Both the position numbers and the translations under genes were made by a program. From Hyphomicrobiales bacterium (GTDB taxonomy: Bacteria; Pseudomonadota; Alphaproteobacteria; Rhizobiales; Rhizobiaceae), in assembly GCA_024225445.1 (NCBI GenBank), contig JAAEMP010000303.1, positions 1-41,389 on the forward strand: a stretch of DNA of 41,389 bases, written 5' to 3'. How positions within the stretch are numbered: the first letter of the stretch is position 1; each line of letters starts with the position of its first letter. The notes beneath the pieces are model-generated. The model had not been told where the DNA came from. It saw nothing but the letters and a program-made list of their open reading frames with translations, and made no database searches. This document shows, one piece after another, positions 26,616 through 35,596 of the stretch.

Positions 26616-27998
26616 ATGACCAAACTAACCTGTATCTCCCCCATCGACGGCACAGTATTTGCCCAGCACGAGATGGATGCCAGAACCAAAATTGATGAAC
26701 GGTTGTCACTGGCCCGCGATGCACAGAAACTCTGGGCTGCAAGACCTGTCAGTGAACGGGTGGAAATTGTTGAAAAAGCAATCACCGCTCTTGAAGCGAA
26801 GAACGATGAAATTGTCATTGAAATTGCCCGGATGATGGGCAGACCAGTGCGTTATGGTGGTGAGATTGGTGGGGTCAAGGAACGTGCTTTTCATATGTGT
26901 TCGATTGCCGAAAAAACGCTGGAACCAATTGTAATCGAAGACAGTGACCAATTTCACAGGTATATTGAGAAGGAGCCGGTGGGTATCGTGTTTATTGTGG
27001 CACCCTGGAATTATCCTTATCTGACGGCAGTAAATTCAATTGCACCGGCACTATGTGCCGGCAATGCGGTGGTGCTAAAACATGCGACCCAGACAATTCT
27101 GGCGGGCGAGCGATTTCAACAGGCGTTTGGTGAGGCTGGATTGCCTGATGGGCTGTTTACCAACCTTTTTCTCAGCCACGAAATGACTTCGCAATTGATT
27201 GATGACAAAAGCTTCGATTTTATCAACTTTACCGGTTCAGTTGGCGGTGGCAAGGCTGTTGAGACCGCTGCTGCGGGCACATTTACTGGTGTTGGACTTG
27301 AGCTTGGCGGCAAAGACCCGGGTTACGTTCGCGCAGATGCTGATCTGGATGCGGCGGTAGATACCCTGATAGACGGGGCAATGTTTAATTCCGGGCAATG
27401 TTGTTGCGGGATAGAGCGGATTTATGTGCATGAATCCCTGTTTGACGCCTTTGTTGAAAAAGCGGTTGCTATTGTTGAAGGTTACAAACTGGGCAATCCA
27501 CTTGAGGAAGCAACAACATTGGGACCAATGGCACATAAGCGCTTTGCTGATGAAGTAAGAAGCCAGATCAAACAGGCAATTGAAATGGGTGCTACACCAT
27601 TGATTGATCAATCGCTGTTTCCATGTGATAGCGGAGAAGACGCTTATCTGGCTCCGCAAATACTGATCGACGTAGATCATTCCATGCGAATTATGATGGA
27701 TGAAAGCTTTGGCCCCGTGGTGGGTATCATGAAAGTGTCCGGCGATGAACAAGCAATCGAATTGATGAATGACAGCGATTTCGGATTAACCGCTTCTATA
27801 TGGTCCAATGATGCTGAAGCAGCACAAATGATTGGGCGCAGGATCGAAACCGGGACTGTTTTCATGAACCGTTGTGATTATCTTGATCCTGCATTGTGCT
27901 GGACCGGTTGCAAATCCACCGGTCGTGGAGCCTCGCTATCTGTACTTGGTTATGACAGTGTCACGCGTGCAAAATCCTATCACTTGAAAAAAACCTGA
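26616..27998 (+). CDS. NAD(P)-dependent aldehyde dehydrogenase
   Basis: Oxidises an aldehyde to the acid. 460 residues from the ATG at 26616 (AAGGA upstream, N-terminus MTKLTCISPIDG typical of the family); an upstream ATG at 26547 would add 23 atypical residues. Visible: Rossmann/substrate block PWNYPY, the catalytic Glu in LELGGKDP (about residue 229), and the catalytic Cys in NSGQCCCG (about 263, within three successive cysteines), then the ESFGPV segment. The gene stands between the GS-like ligase and the alcohol dehydrogenase, so its substrate is probably the aldehyde formed by the latter. It might also serve the polyamine locus, which has no aldehyde dehydrogenase of its own in the window. 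Confidence 0.95.
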   Translation: MTKLTCISPIDGTVFAQHEMDARTKIDERLSLARDAQKLWAARPVSERVEIVEKAITALEAKNDEIVIEIARMMGRPVRYGGEIGGVKERAFHMCSIAEKTLEPIVIEDSDQFHRYIEKEPVGIVFIVAPWNYPYLTAVNSIAPALCAGNAVVLKHATQTILAGERFQQAFGEAGLPDGLFTNLFLSHEMTSQLIDDKSFDFINFTGSVGGGKAVETAAAGTFTGVGLELGGKDPGYVRADADLDAAVDTLIDGAMFNSGQCCCGIERIYVHESLFDAFVEKAVAIVEGYKLGNPLEEATTLGPMAHKRFADEVRSQIKQAIEMGATPLIDQSLFPCDSGEDAYLAPQILIDVDHSMRIMMDESFGPVVGIMKVSGDEQAIELMNDSDFGLTASIWSNDAEAAQMIGRRIETGTVFMNRCDYLDPALCWTGCKSTGRGASLSVLGYDSVTRAKSYHLKKT

Positions 27999-28020
27999 TC
28001 CATCTAGAAGGTATACGATC

Positions 28021-29178
28021 ATGAATCAGAATGAGAGCCCAACGGCAAACTGGAGTTATCCGACCACTGTTAGATTTGGTGCCGGACGTATTAAGGAACT
28101 ACCGGAAGCCTGCGCATCTGCCGGTATGAAAAAACCTTTGCTGGTTACTGACCGGGGACTTGCAACGCTGCCGGTGACTGCATCAACGCTTGATATATTG
28201 GATGCAGCTGGCCTTGGCAGGGCAATTTTCAACGATGTCGATCCCAATCCCAATGAAGCCAACCTGAACGAGGGAATCAAGGTTTTTGTGGATGGCGGCC
28301 ATGATGGCGTAATCGCTTTTGGTGGGGGATCGGGTCTTGATCTAGGTAAACTGATCGCCCTGATGGCGGGCCAAAACATATCTGTCTGGGATCTGGAAGA
28401 TGTCGGTGACTGGTGGACGCGTGCAAATGCCGATATTATCTCTCCAATTATTGCCGTACCAACGACGGCGGGAACCGGTTCGGAAGTGGGACGTGCCGGT
28501 GTTTTGACCAATGTTGAAACAGAAATGAAAAAAATCATTTTCCATCCCAAAGTACTGCCAGCCGTGGTGATTTGTGACCCTGAACTGACTGTTGGTATGC
28601 CAAAAGTGATCACTGCTGGAACAGGCATGGACGCGTTCGCTCATTGTCTGGAGGCATTTTGTTCTCCTCATTATCATCCCATGTCCCAGGGTATAGCTGT
28701 TGAGGGCATGCGACTGGTGAAAGAGAATTTGTTACGTGCCTATAATGAAGGCTCTGATCTGGTTGCACGCGCGCATATGATGAGTGCTGCGGCAATGGGA
28801 GCTACAGCGTTCCAGAAGGGTCTGGGTGCAATTCACTCGATTTCTCATCCGGTTGGTGCAATTTATCATTGTCATCATGGCACCACCAATGCGGTTGTCA
28901 TGCAGCCTGTGCTCGATTTTAACCGGGCAGAAATTGAAGAGCGTATCGGCTGGGCAGCCGCATATCTTGGAATTGCAGGCGGGTTTGATGGCTTTTACGC
29001 CTATGTCGGGGAACTGAATTCAGCGTTGAACATTCCTGCCAACCTTACTGAACTGGGTGTTACTAACCCGGACTTGGACAAGCTGACCTTAATGGCACTG
29101 GAAGATCCAAGTTGTGGAGGCAATCCTGTTGAAATGACCCGGCAAAACACAAGAGCGCTGTATGAGCGGTGTTTGTAA
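28021..29178 (+). CDS. Iron-containing (group III) alcohol dehydrogenase
   Basis: NAD(P)-dependent oxidation of an alcohol. 385 residues, the usual size. Family motifs are visible: GGGSGLDLGKLIA (nucleotide binding), PTTAGTGSEVGR, and the metal-site region GMDAFAHCLEAF, followed by GAIHSISHPVGAIYHCHHG, which carries the expected histidine ligands. It starts 23 bases after the aldehyde dehydrogenase gene and is the last gene of this plus-strand run. An alcohol and an aldehyde dehydrogenase in tandem behind a GS-like ligase implies that the substrate has a hydroxyl group to be oxidised in two steps. Confidence 0.95.
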   Translation: MNQNESPTANWSYPTTVRFGAGRIKELPEACASAGMKKPLLVTDRGLATLPVTASTLDILDAAGLGRAIFNDVDPNPNEANLNEGIKVFVDGGHDGVIAFGGGSGLDLGKLIALMAGQNISVWDLEDVGDWWTRANADIISPIIAVPTTAGTGSEVGRAGVLTNVETEMKKIIFHPKVLPAVVICDPELTVGMPKVITAGTGMDAFAHCLEAFCSPHYHPMSQGIAVEGMRLVKENLLRAYNEGSDLVARAHMMSAAAMGATAFQKGLGAIHSISHPVGAIYHCHHGTTNAVVMQPVLDFNRAEIEERIGWAAAYLGIAGGFDGFYAYVGELNSALNIPANLTELGVTNPDLDKLTLMALEDPSCGGNPVEMTRQNTRALYERCL

Positions 29179-29265
29179 TAGTATTCTGTAATATAGACAG
29201 CTGGAGAATGTGGTAGCTGGAATTTACATTTGAGATAATACGAATTGTGGAAATCTCGACTTAAT

Positions 29266-29310
29266 CTGACAGTTTGCCGCTTTGTTGGCCGTGTCTGTCA
29301 GGTATGACAC
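29266..29310. promoter_or_regulatory. Cluster of TGTCA half-sites upstream of the methyltransferase
   Basis: CTGACAG at 29266-29272 pairs with CTGTCAG at 29295-29301, and the latter also forms a tight dyad with TGACA (TGTCA-GGTA-TGACA, 29296-29309). Three half-sites in 45 bases between the alcohol dehydrogenase stop and the methyltransferase start suggest a binding site or a small hairpin. No T-run follows. Confidence 0.3.
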
Positions 29311-29374
29311 TATCAAGAAATAATCCGGTGACACTGATATCGACATAGATTTTGCCAAAGTTGCTCCAGACAAC

Positions 29375-30022
29375 ATGACCCATGACAAACAAATTGATGC
29401 CGATGCGGAAGCCTTACTAAGGCGCGCACATTCTCTTGAAAACGAAGCCGAGACAAAAACACTTTATCGCGATTGGGCGAAAACTTACGACAAGACCATG
29501 ATTGATGGCCTGGGATATCTATCTCCGGAAAAGGGTGCTGAACTGATGGGGCGTTGCTCTTTGCCAAAATCAGCACGGATTTTGGATGTCGGTACGGGTA
29601 CCGGCTTGGTGGGCAAAGAGCTGAGCAGGCTGGGTTTTACCAATATTGACGGCATAGATTATTCAGCACCTATGTTGGCTGAAGCAGGTGAGACCGGTTT
29701 TTACAATGAGCTTGTTGAGGCCGACCTCAACCAGCAACTGGCCCTTGATGATGCGACGTATGATGCATTGATATGCATTGGTACCTTCACACATGGCCAT
29801 ATTGGCGCAGACTGTTTGGATGAATTGATCAGAATTTTAAAACCAAACGGCAAGTTTGTAACAGCGATACGCAAGAACTACTGGCACCCGGCCGGTTTTG
29901 CCAAAAAAGTCGGTCAGATGACCGCTGACGGACTCCTCAAAACCATAGTAAGCGAAGAGAACAGCAATTATAGTTCCAGCAGTGACGTTGAATCCTGGTA
30001 TATTGTCTGGGAAAAACTTTAA
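29375..30022 (+). CDS. Class I SAM-dependent methyltransferase
   Basis: Soluble methyltransferase of unknown substrate. 215 residues with the SAM-binding motif I ILDVGTGTGLVG at about 69-80, the acidic motif II region IDGIDYSAPML, and the post-motif EADLNQQLALDDATYDALICIGTFTHGH. The overall pattern, including the N-terminal TKTLYRDWAKTYDK segment, recalls the METTL27 (WBSCR27)-like group. It is alone: about 200 bases behind the alcohol dehydrogenase and convergent with the GS-like gene at 30040 (17 bases apart). Whether it belongs functionally to either catabolic region is unclear. Confidence 0.85.
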   Translation: MTHDKQIDADAEALLRRAHSLENEAETKTLYRDWAKTYDKTMIDGLGYLSPEKGAELMGRCSLPKSARILDVGTGTGLVGKELSRLGFTNIDGIDYSAPMLAEAGETGFYNELVEADLNQQLALDDATYDALICIGTFTHGHIGADCLDELIRILKPNGKFVTAIRKNYWHPAGFAKKVGQMTADGLLKTIVSEENSNYSSSSDVESWYIVWEKL

Positions 30023-30039
30023 TTTGTCCGGTCAGTTGC

Positions 30040-31398
30040 TTATGCCCCTTGCAGATAGACAGCGAATTCCACATCACTGACTATTTTTGCCATTTCGCTA
30101 ATCTCATGCTGTCTGAGGGTTACATAAACATGATGAAATTGTTCGCCAAATATATTTTTGGCGAGGTCGGAATTGGCAAAATTTCTGACTGATCCAGCCC
30201 AGTCCTTGCTGAGATGGTTGCGAACTTGCTCGTTTTCACTGGTAATTGGTTCTCCGGGTTCAATCTTGTTGTCCAGGCCATGTAATATGCCCCCTAAAAT
30301 TGCCGTGAGCGTAAGGTATGGATTTGCGTCCGCACCACATATGCGATGTTCCAGGCGGGAAGCGGGACCTTTGATTTCCGGAAGACGGATGGCTGCGGCC
30401 CTGTGATCAAAGCCCCAGTTGATTTCATCAGGCGCAAATAATCCGGCTTGCAGCCGGCGGTAAGAATTCTGGTTTGGGGTAAATATCGCCTGCAATTCTG
30501 CCATCGATGATAACAGACCACCGGTCGCGTGACGCAGATTGTCAGCAGAAGCAGGGGAGTTTGTGGCAGGATTGAAAATATTGTTTCCTGCTTTGTCCAC
30601 AACACTGACATGGACATGCAGCCCGCTGCCGAGATCCTCGCCAAATGGTTTGGCCATGAATGTCGCTTCCATGCCATGCATCCTGGCACAACCTTTGACA
30701 ATCCGTTTGAACAACATTGCCTGGTCGCCGGCGCGAAGCGGATCGGCCAGGTGTTTGAAATTGATTTCAAACTGGCACATGCCGGCTTCCGCGATCATCA
30801 CGTCTGCAACTACCATTTGTGCTTCACAGGCAGCACGAATTTCATTCAGAACCGGCTCAAATTCCATCATCTGATCAAGGTGATTGAGATTTCCGGTGGT
30901 AATTTCCCTGAATGGTTCGGGGCGTGGATTACTCGGCCCGGTAGGTTTGATCAGATAAAATTCCAGCTCGGTGGCAATTACCGCAGTTAGGCCTCTTTCG
31001 CTGAAACGTCTCGACATTGCCGCCAGTTGTTGACGTGGATCATAGGGGCAGGGGCTGTTATCACTATCGCGCATTGTCATTGTCATGATTATTTGTGCTG
31101 TTGGAGCTATTGACCAGGGAACACGCGAAATGGTTTGCGGCACGGCCCGGCCAATGCCATCAGGATCGCCATTGATGATTCCCAATCCGCTGGCTTCGAC
31201 ATCAATTCCCCAACTGTCCAGTGCGTAGGTCGACACCGGCAGGCGCAGACTGCCATTTGTCAATTTGGCAATGTCGTCGGCAGGGATCCATTTTCCCCGA
31301 TATATTCCGTTGATTGTGGGAAATACTGCTTCCACGCGCTCGATATCTGGATTTGCAGACATAAAATCTGTAATCCGGGAAGATTCTTCGTCAGTCAT
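30040..31398 (-). CDS. Glutamine-synthetase-like gamma-glutamylpolyamine synthetase (coupled to pot genes)
   Basis: Predicted to ligate glutamate to a polyamine as in the PuuA reaction. 452 residues. GS-family blocks are visible: ATELEFYL, AEAGMCQFEINF, GSGLHVHVSV (metal-ligand His), NSYRRL, DHRAAAIRLP and EHRICGADANPYL. The housekeeping adenylylation motif is absent, and the C-terminus VSDVEFAVYLQ is of the PuuA-like kind. Its ATG lies inside the 3' end of potA (8-base overlap), so uptake and ligation are made from the same message. It is a paralogue of the gene at 36560, perhaps for a different polyamine; specificity cannot be told from sequence. Confidence 0.88.
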   Translation of the reverse strand: MTDEESSRITDFMSANPDIERVEAVFPTINGIYRGKWIPADDIAKLTNGSLRLPVSTYALDSWGIDVEASGLGIINGDPDGIGRAVPQTISRVPWSIAPTAQIIMTMTMRDSDNSPCPYDPRQQLAAMSRRFSERGLTAVIATELEFYLIKPTGPSNPRPEPFREITTGNLNHLDQMMEFEPVLNEIRAACEAQMVVADVMIAEAGMCQFEINFKHLADPLRAGDQAMLFKRIVKGCARMHGMEATFMAKPFGEDLGSGLHVHVSVVDKAGNNIFNPATNSPASADNLRHATGGLLSSMAELQAIFTPNQNSYRRLQAGLFAPDEINWGFDHRAAAIRLPEIKGPASRLEHRICGADANPYLTLTAILGGILHGLDNKIEPGEPITSENEQVRNHLSKDWAGSVRNFANSDLAKNIFGEQFHHVYVTLRQHEISEMAKIVSDVEFAVYLQGA

Positions 31399-32506
31399 TT
31401 AACACCAAAGTATCTTGTGCAAGCCATGACAGATTCACATCATCACCTATATCGAGCGCATCAACGCTGTCACGTCGCGAGTTTTGGATAACGACCCCGA
31501 AACGCTGGTTATTTTTGCTGGCAACAATCATGTGAGAGCAGTCACCATAATAGGCCCAGTCAACAATCTTGCCTTCTGATTCAATATAGTCTTTGCCTGC
31601 AGGATGATTTTTCGAAACGCCACTTTTGGAGATATTGATTTTCTCGGGTCTGATGGCAAGGCATACATTGCCATTGAATTCGCCCCTGTCATCCCCGCCA
31701 AACGGAATTGCGACTTTACCAAGCATTTCGGTGGTGATCGAAATTTTATCACCCTTTTGCCCGGTGACTTCGCCCTCGATCAAATTCACTTTTCCGATGA
31801 AGTCCGCAACAAACCGGTTTTTCGGGTATTCATATAATTCACCCGGACTGGCTATTTGATCAACACTGCCATCACGCATTACCGCTATACGATCTGCCAT
31901 CGATAAAGCTTCGTCCTGATCATGTGTAACAATGACAAAAGTAACGCCGACATCAGCCTGTAATCCCGCCAATTCCATTTGCATCTGTTCACGCAACTTG
32001 GCATCAAGTGCGGATAAAGGTTCGTCAAGCAGCAAAACCTTCGGTTCTTTTACCAGCGCTCTGGCAAGGGCTACGCGCTGGCGCTGACCTCCGGAGAGTT
32101 GGTCGGGCATACGAGAAGTGAAATCACTGAGACCAACCCGCTCGAGCGCCTGTTCAGCGCGTTTTTTGATATCAGGTTTGGCCACTCCGGTAACCTCGAG
32201 GCCATAACCAACGTTGCGCATGACATTCATATGAGGAAATACCGCATAGGACTGGAAAACCATATTCACCGGCCGTTTGTCCGGTGTAATTGAAACCATA
32301 TCCTGGCCATCAATCAATATCTGGCCCGATGTTGGGTTGGAAAACCCGGCTATCATTCGAAGCAACGTGGTTTTGCCGCATCCCGATGGACCCAGCAAGG
32401 CGAAGAATTCATTGGTCATTACGTCAAGGGAGACGTTGTCGACCGCCTTTAGCCGACCAAAAGATTTGGTAACTTCGCGAATTGAAATAATTGGAGTACT
32501 CATCAT
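31391..32506 (-). CDS. potA: Spermidine/putrescine ABC transporter ATPase
   Basis: Energises the polyamine importer. 371 residues: ABC ATPase domain with Walker A GPSGCGKT (39-46), signature LSGGQRQR (137-144), Walker B VLLLDEP (157-163) and a switch His in VTHDQDEA, then a C-terminal TOBE domain of about 120 residues. Two consecutive ATG codons begin it, preceded by a GAGG site. It follows potC by 8 bases and overlaps the GS-like gene by 8 bases. The closest described homologues are PotA and PotG; the substrate is assigned from PotD and the adjacent catabolic genes. Confidence 0.95.
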   Translation of the reverse strand: MMSTPIISIREVTKSFGRLKAVDNVSLDVMTNEFFALLGPSGCGKTTLLRMIAGFSNPTSGQILIDGQDMVSITPDKRPVNMVFQSYAVFPHMNVMRNVGYGLEVTGVAKPDIKKRAEQALERVGLSDFTSRMPDQLSGGQRQRVALARALVKEPKVLLLDEPLSALDAKLREQMQMELAGLQADVGVTFVIVTHDQDEALSMADRIAVMRDGSVDQIASPGELYEYPKNRFVADFIGKVNLIEGEVTGQKGDKISITTEMLGKVAIPFGGDDRGEFNGNVCLAIRPEKINISKSGVSKNHPAGKDYIESEGKIVDWAYYGDCSHMIVASKNNQRFGVVIQNSRRDSVDALDIGDDVNLSWLAQDTLVLND

Positions 32507-32514
32507 GAAAGCCT

Positions 32515-33360
32515 CTAATTCTCCGGTTCAATTTTATCAGGTGACTGGAACCGCATGGCGAAAAGGGTTGTCACAACCGTTATCAATATCAGCACTGTTG
32601 AAGCAGCATTTACTTCCGGGGTAACGGAAAAACGAACCATCGAATAAACCTTGACCGGGAAAGTCAGGGTATCCGGGCCGGAAGTGAAAAATGTTACGAC
32701 GAAATCATCCAGTGAAAGCGTAAAGGCCAAAAGAGCGCCAGCAATGATGCCTGGTTTCATGTACGGGTAGATGACGTTCCAGAATGTCTGCCATTCGCTT
32801 GCGCCCAAATCCTGGGAGGCTTCAGCCAGTTCCATATTAAACCCGCTTAATCTCGAACGAACGATAACCGTGACAAAGGGAAATGAAAAAGCGATATGGG
32901 CTACGGTTATCGCCGAAAGGTTCAGCGGCCAGATCCAGTCAGTTGGAAAGCCGGTTACACGGGAAAAGAACGCCAGCATCGCAACGCCCATGCAAATTTC
33001 CGGTACTACAATTGGCAATGCGGCCAACCCCTCATAGGCGGATTTGAACGGAAACCGGAAACGCCACAATGCCACCGCAAGCATGACGCCGATTATCGTT
33101 GATATTGCAGTGGAAATTACCGCGATGGTAATCGAATTGACAAATGCATCAATCAGGGAGTCGTTGTTCCAGGCTTTCCAATACCACTTGGTGGTAAAAC
33201 CACGCCAGACAATATTGCGCTTTGACTCATTAAAGGAAAATGCGATTAGCGTGATTATCGGCAAATAAAGCATCAGGAAAATCGCACCCACATAAAGGCG
33301 CAACCACCAGCGTCGGCTGAATTCCAACGGTTCCAAACGGGTTCTTGATAACAATGCCAT
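32515..33360 (-). CDS. potC: Polyamine ABC transporter permease PotC/PotI type
   Basis: Second inner-membrane permease of the polyamine importer. 281 residues with six predicted helices; the cytoplasmic EAA loop that docks on the ATPase is visible as EASQDLGASEWQTFWNVIYP. Overall sequence from LYVGAIFLMLYLPIITLIAFSFN onward follows the PotC/PotI pattern. It starts 2 bases after potB and ends 8 bases before potA, indicating tight translational coupling. A charged, basic N-terminus precedes the first helix. Confidence 0.95.
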   Translation of the reverse strand: MALLSRTRLEPLEFSRRWWLRLYVGAIFLMLYLPIITLIAFSFNESKRNIVWRGFTTKWYWKAWNNDSLIDAFVNSITIAVISTAISTIIGVMLAVALWRFRFPFKSAYEGLAALPIVVPEICMGVAMLAFFSRVTGFPTDWIWPLNLSAITVAHIAFSFPFVTVIVRSRLSGFNMELAEASQDLGASEWQTFWNVIYPYMKPGIIAGALLAFTLSLDDFVVTFFTSGPDTLTFPVKVYSMVRFSVTPEVNAASTVLILITVVTTLFAMRFQSPDKIEPEN

Positions 33361-33362
33361 GG

Positions 33363-34253
33363 TTACACATCATTGCCTTTTGATCGTGATGCATGCCAGG
33401 CTCGCAATGCTAGTGCTGCGAAAGTGGCGTACATCAACAGGAACGACAGGGCTGCCCCAAACGGGTAATTGTTGGCGGCTTTGAATTGGCGTTCGATTAC
33501 GTTTCCAATCATCTGGGCATTGGTGCCGCCCAGTAAATCCGGGATCAGAAACGAGCCAAGCATGGGAATGAAAACCAGAATAATGCCGGAAACGATACCG
33601 GGCATGGTCAGAGGAACACTGACGCGCCAAAAGGTTTTGAATTGACTCGCTCCCAGATCAAGACTGGCCTCCAGATAGGATTTATCCAGTCTTTCGATGG
33701 AAGCATATAACGGTAAAACCATAAAAGGCATGAAAACATAGATCAGGCCCAATATGACTGCTCCATTATTATATAACAATTCCAGCGGCTGGAACGGGCC
33801 AAATAGTCGATCCATCGCGAGAGTTTTATAAACCCATTCCAGACCAAAATTGACAAAGCCACGGCTGCGAAACACGGCGATCAACGCATAGGTGCGGATT
33901 AACAGGTTGATCCAGAAGGGCAGGATCACCGCGGCAAGCAGGATCATTTTCAAGCGTCCGCGCACAAAAGAAATCAGAAATGCAATCGGATAGGCGATCA
34001 GCAGGCAGAAGAATGTCGCCAGTGCAGACATCCAGATCGATTTCCAGATGATCTTCAGGTAAACCGGATCCCCGAGCGCACGAATATAATGTTCCAGTGT
34101 ACCGGTAACTTCAGTTTTCGTCAGTGACACCTGTTCGCCGAATGAAAGCGCCCAGATGATGGCAAGTGGTATCATGAAGAAAACCACCAGCCAAAAGGTG
34201 CCCGGAAGGGCAAATATCCAGAAGGTGGATTTGTTTTCGTTCCAGTTTTCCAA
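33363..34253 (-). CDS. potB: Polyamine ABC transporter permease PotB/PotH type
   Basis: First permease of the importer. 296 residues, six predicted helices, EAA loop EASLDLGASQFKTFWRVSVP. The start is a TTG at 34253: an in-frame TGA lies directly upstream and the first downstream ATG would remove the first helix. A GGA site is about 8 bases away. It is separated from potD by about 150 bases that carry a strong hairpin, and is followed by potC after 2 bases. Confidence 0.94.
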   Translation of the reverse strand: MENWNENKSTFWIFALPGTFWLVVFFMIPLAIIWALSFGEQVSLTKTEVTGTLEHYIRALGDPVYLKIIWKSIWMSALATFFCLLIAYPIAFLISFVRGRLKMILLAAVILPFWINLLIRTYALIAVFRSRGFVNFGLEWVYKTLAMDRLFGPFQPLELLYNNGAVILGLIYVFMPFMVLPLYASIERLDKSYLEASLDLGASQFKTFWRVSVPLTMPGIVSGIILVFIPMLGSFLIPDLLGGTNAQMIGNVIERQFKAANNYPFGAALSFLLMYATFAALALRAWHASRSKGNDV

Positions 34254-34328
34254 ATTTCATTCCGGACATTAACCGCCTGATGCAAGGTTCCCGGTTGATC
34301 GAGAATGCCATTGCATTGGCTTGGTGAA

Positions 34329-34362
34329 ATATGCCGCTCAGATTATCTCTTCAGCGGCATAT
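34329..34362 (-). promoter_or_regulatory. Strong hairpin between potD and potB
   Basis: Perfect 10-base stem ATATGCCGCT / AGCGGCATAT with a 14-base loop, 38 bases beyond the potD stop on the minus strand; on that strand it is followed by TTTCACC. The position fits a partial terminator or RNA-stabilising element that lets the binding protein be made in excess over the permeases and ATPase, as in many ABC operons. Confidence 0.6.
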
Positions 34363-34400
34363 CAGTCAGGGCAAAGATGAATATCATTTCATCACGTTAG

Positions 34401-35483
34401 TCAGGCAGCGTTTATTCGCGTCCATGCATCATCATAGAGTTTTGTTGCCTCTGCTCCAAGGAATATCGCAGATTCGCAGTTGGCAAGCGTTGCTTCGCCG
34501 GGGAAAATCGCTGTGTTGTTGATATATTCTTTATCCATCAATTTCTTTGCCGCACCATTTGGTGTTGCATACTGGATATAGTCAGCAATGGCGGCACCCG
34601 CTTTGGCATCCAGTAAATAGTTCATGAAAGCATGGGCATTTTCAGGATGCGGTGCACCTTTGGCAATGCACAGGCAATCCTGCCACAACAATCCGCCTTC
34701 TTTTGGTACATTAAGTGTGATGTCGTCATCTTCTTCCATCACCTGCAAAATATCACCATTCCATTCCTGCGCTATATCCACTTCTCCCGAAGCGAGGAGA
34801 TCCTGGCCGTTATCATCGGCAAAAACCTTGAAATTCTTCTTGTGCGCAATGATAAGTTCTTCGGCCTGCTTGATTTCTGCAGGGTCTTTTGAATTGAGAG
34901 AGAAACCAAGAAGTTTCAGTGCATGACCGATTACATTCTGCGCATCACCCAACAGTGCAATACGTCCGGCAAATTTGTCGGATTCGTATACTGTTGCCCA
35001 GGTATCGGCTTCTGCGGCACTTACTTTCGATTTACGATAACCCATGGCGATTGTGCCCCACATATAAGGCAAGGAATATTTGCGTCCCGGATCAAATGTC
35101 GCCTCCTGGAATGATTTTTCGATATTGGAAAAATTGGGAATCTTGTTGTGATCAATTGGAACCAGCATATCCGCCGTTATCATACGCTCGACGTAATCAT
35201 TGGTCGGTACGATGACATCATAACCCGGATTTCCCTCTTTCAGTTTGGCAAACAACTCGTCATTGTCCGCGAACAGATCCATCTTTGCTTCGATGCCCGT
35301 TGCACTATTGAAATCATCCAGCGTTGTCTCGCCAATATAAGTGTCCCAGTTATAAAAATTGATCTTCTTTTCCTCGGCTGAAAAAGACTTGTAGGGTGCA
35401 AAAGTAAGACCCGCAGCAACTGCGCCGGATCCGGCAAGAAATTTACGACGACTGGTCATCATTGGTGAATATCTGCGTTTCAT
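34401..35483 (-). CDS. potD: Spermidine/putrescine-binding periplasmic protein PotD/PotF type
   Basis: Captures polyamines in the periplasm. 360 residues from the ATG at 35483, which has an excellent AGGGAGAG site; an in-frame ATG further upstream (35537) was rejected. A twin-arginine signal (TSRRKFLAGSG, then a hydrophobic core and an FSA-E cleavage region near residue 35) precedes the mature domain KINFYNWDTYIGETTLDDF, which is typical of PotD/PotF. The pattern GNPGYDVIVPTNDYVERM and later AQEWNGDILQVMEEDD also match the family. It is the first gene of the minus-strand operon and divergent from gntR; a predicted promoter and palindrome lie between them. Confidence 0.96.
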   Translation of the reverse strand: MKRRYSPMMTSRRKFLAGSGAVAAGLTFAPYKSFSAEEKKINFYNWDTYIGETTLDDFNSATGIEAKMDLFADNDELFAKLKEGNPGYDVIVPTNDYVERMITADMLVPIDHNKIPNFSNIEKSFQEATFDPGRKYSLPYMWGTIAMGYRKSKVSAAEADTWATVYESDKFAGRIALLGDAQNVIGHALKLLGFSLNSKDPAEIKQAEELIIAHKKNFKVFADDNGQDLLASGEVDIAQEWNGDILQVMEEDDDITLNVPKEGGLLWQDCLCIAKGAPHPENAHAFMNYLLDAKAGAAIADYIQYATPNGAAKKLMDKEYINNTAIFPGEATLANCESAIFLGAEATKLYDDAWTRINAA

Positions 35484-35543
35484 AGCTCTCTCCCTTGGCT
35501 CATGAAATTGACAATTGGCGCCATTTTTTACTGGCAATATTTA

Positions 35544-35579
35544 ATTTGATCAAATATCATTCAATTCTATCGAAGTCAA
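35544..35579 (-). promoter_or_regulatory. Predicted potD promoter with overlapping palindromic operator
   Basis: On the minus strand a -35 box TTGACT (35579-35574), a 17-base spacer and a -10 box TATTTG (35556-35551) lie about 60-95 bases before the potD start. The perfect 12-base palindrome ATTTGATCAAAT (35544-35555) overlaps the -10 box and the likely start point, the expected place for a repressor site. The same core recurs at 36304-36317. Confidence 0.55.
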
Positions 35580-35596
35580 TAATGGTAATAGGGTGA

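Noticed and set aside
35484-35537. 18-codon extension of potD
   Set aside because: The ATG at 35483 has an excellent ribosome site and places the twin-arginine signal at the N-terminus.
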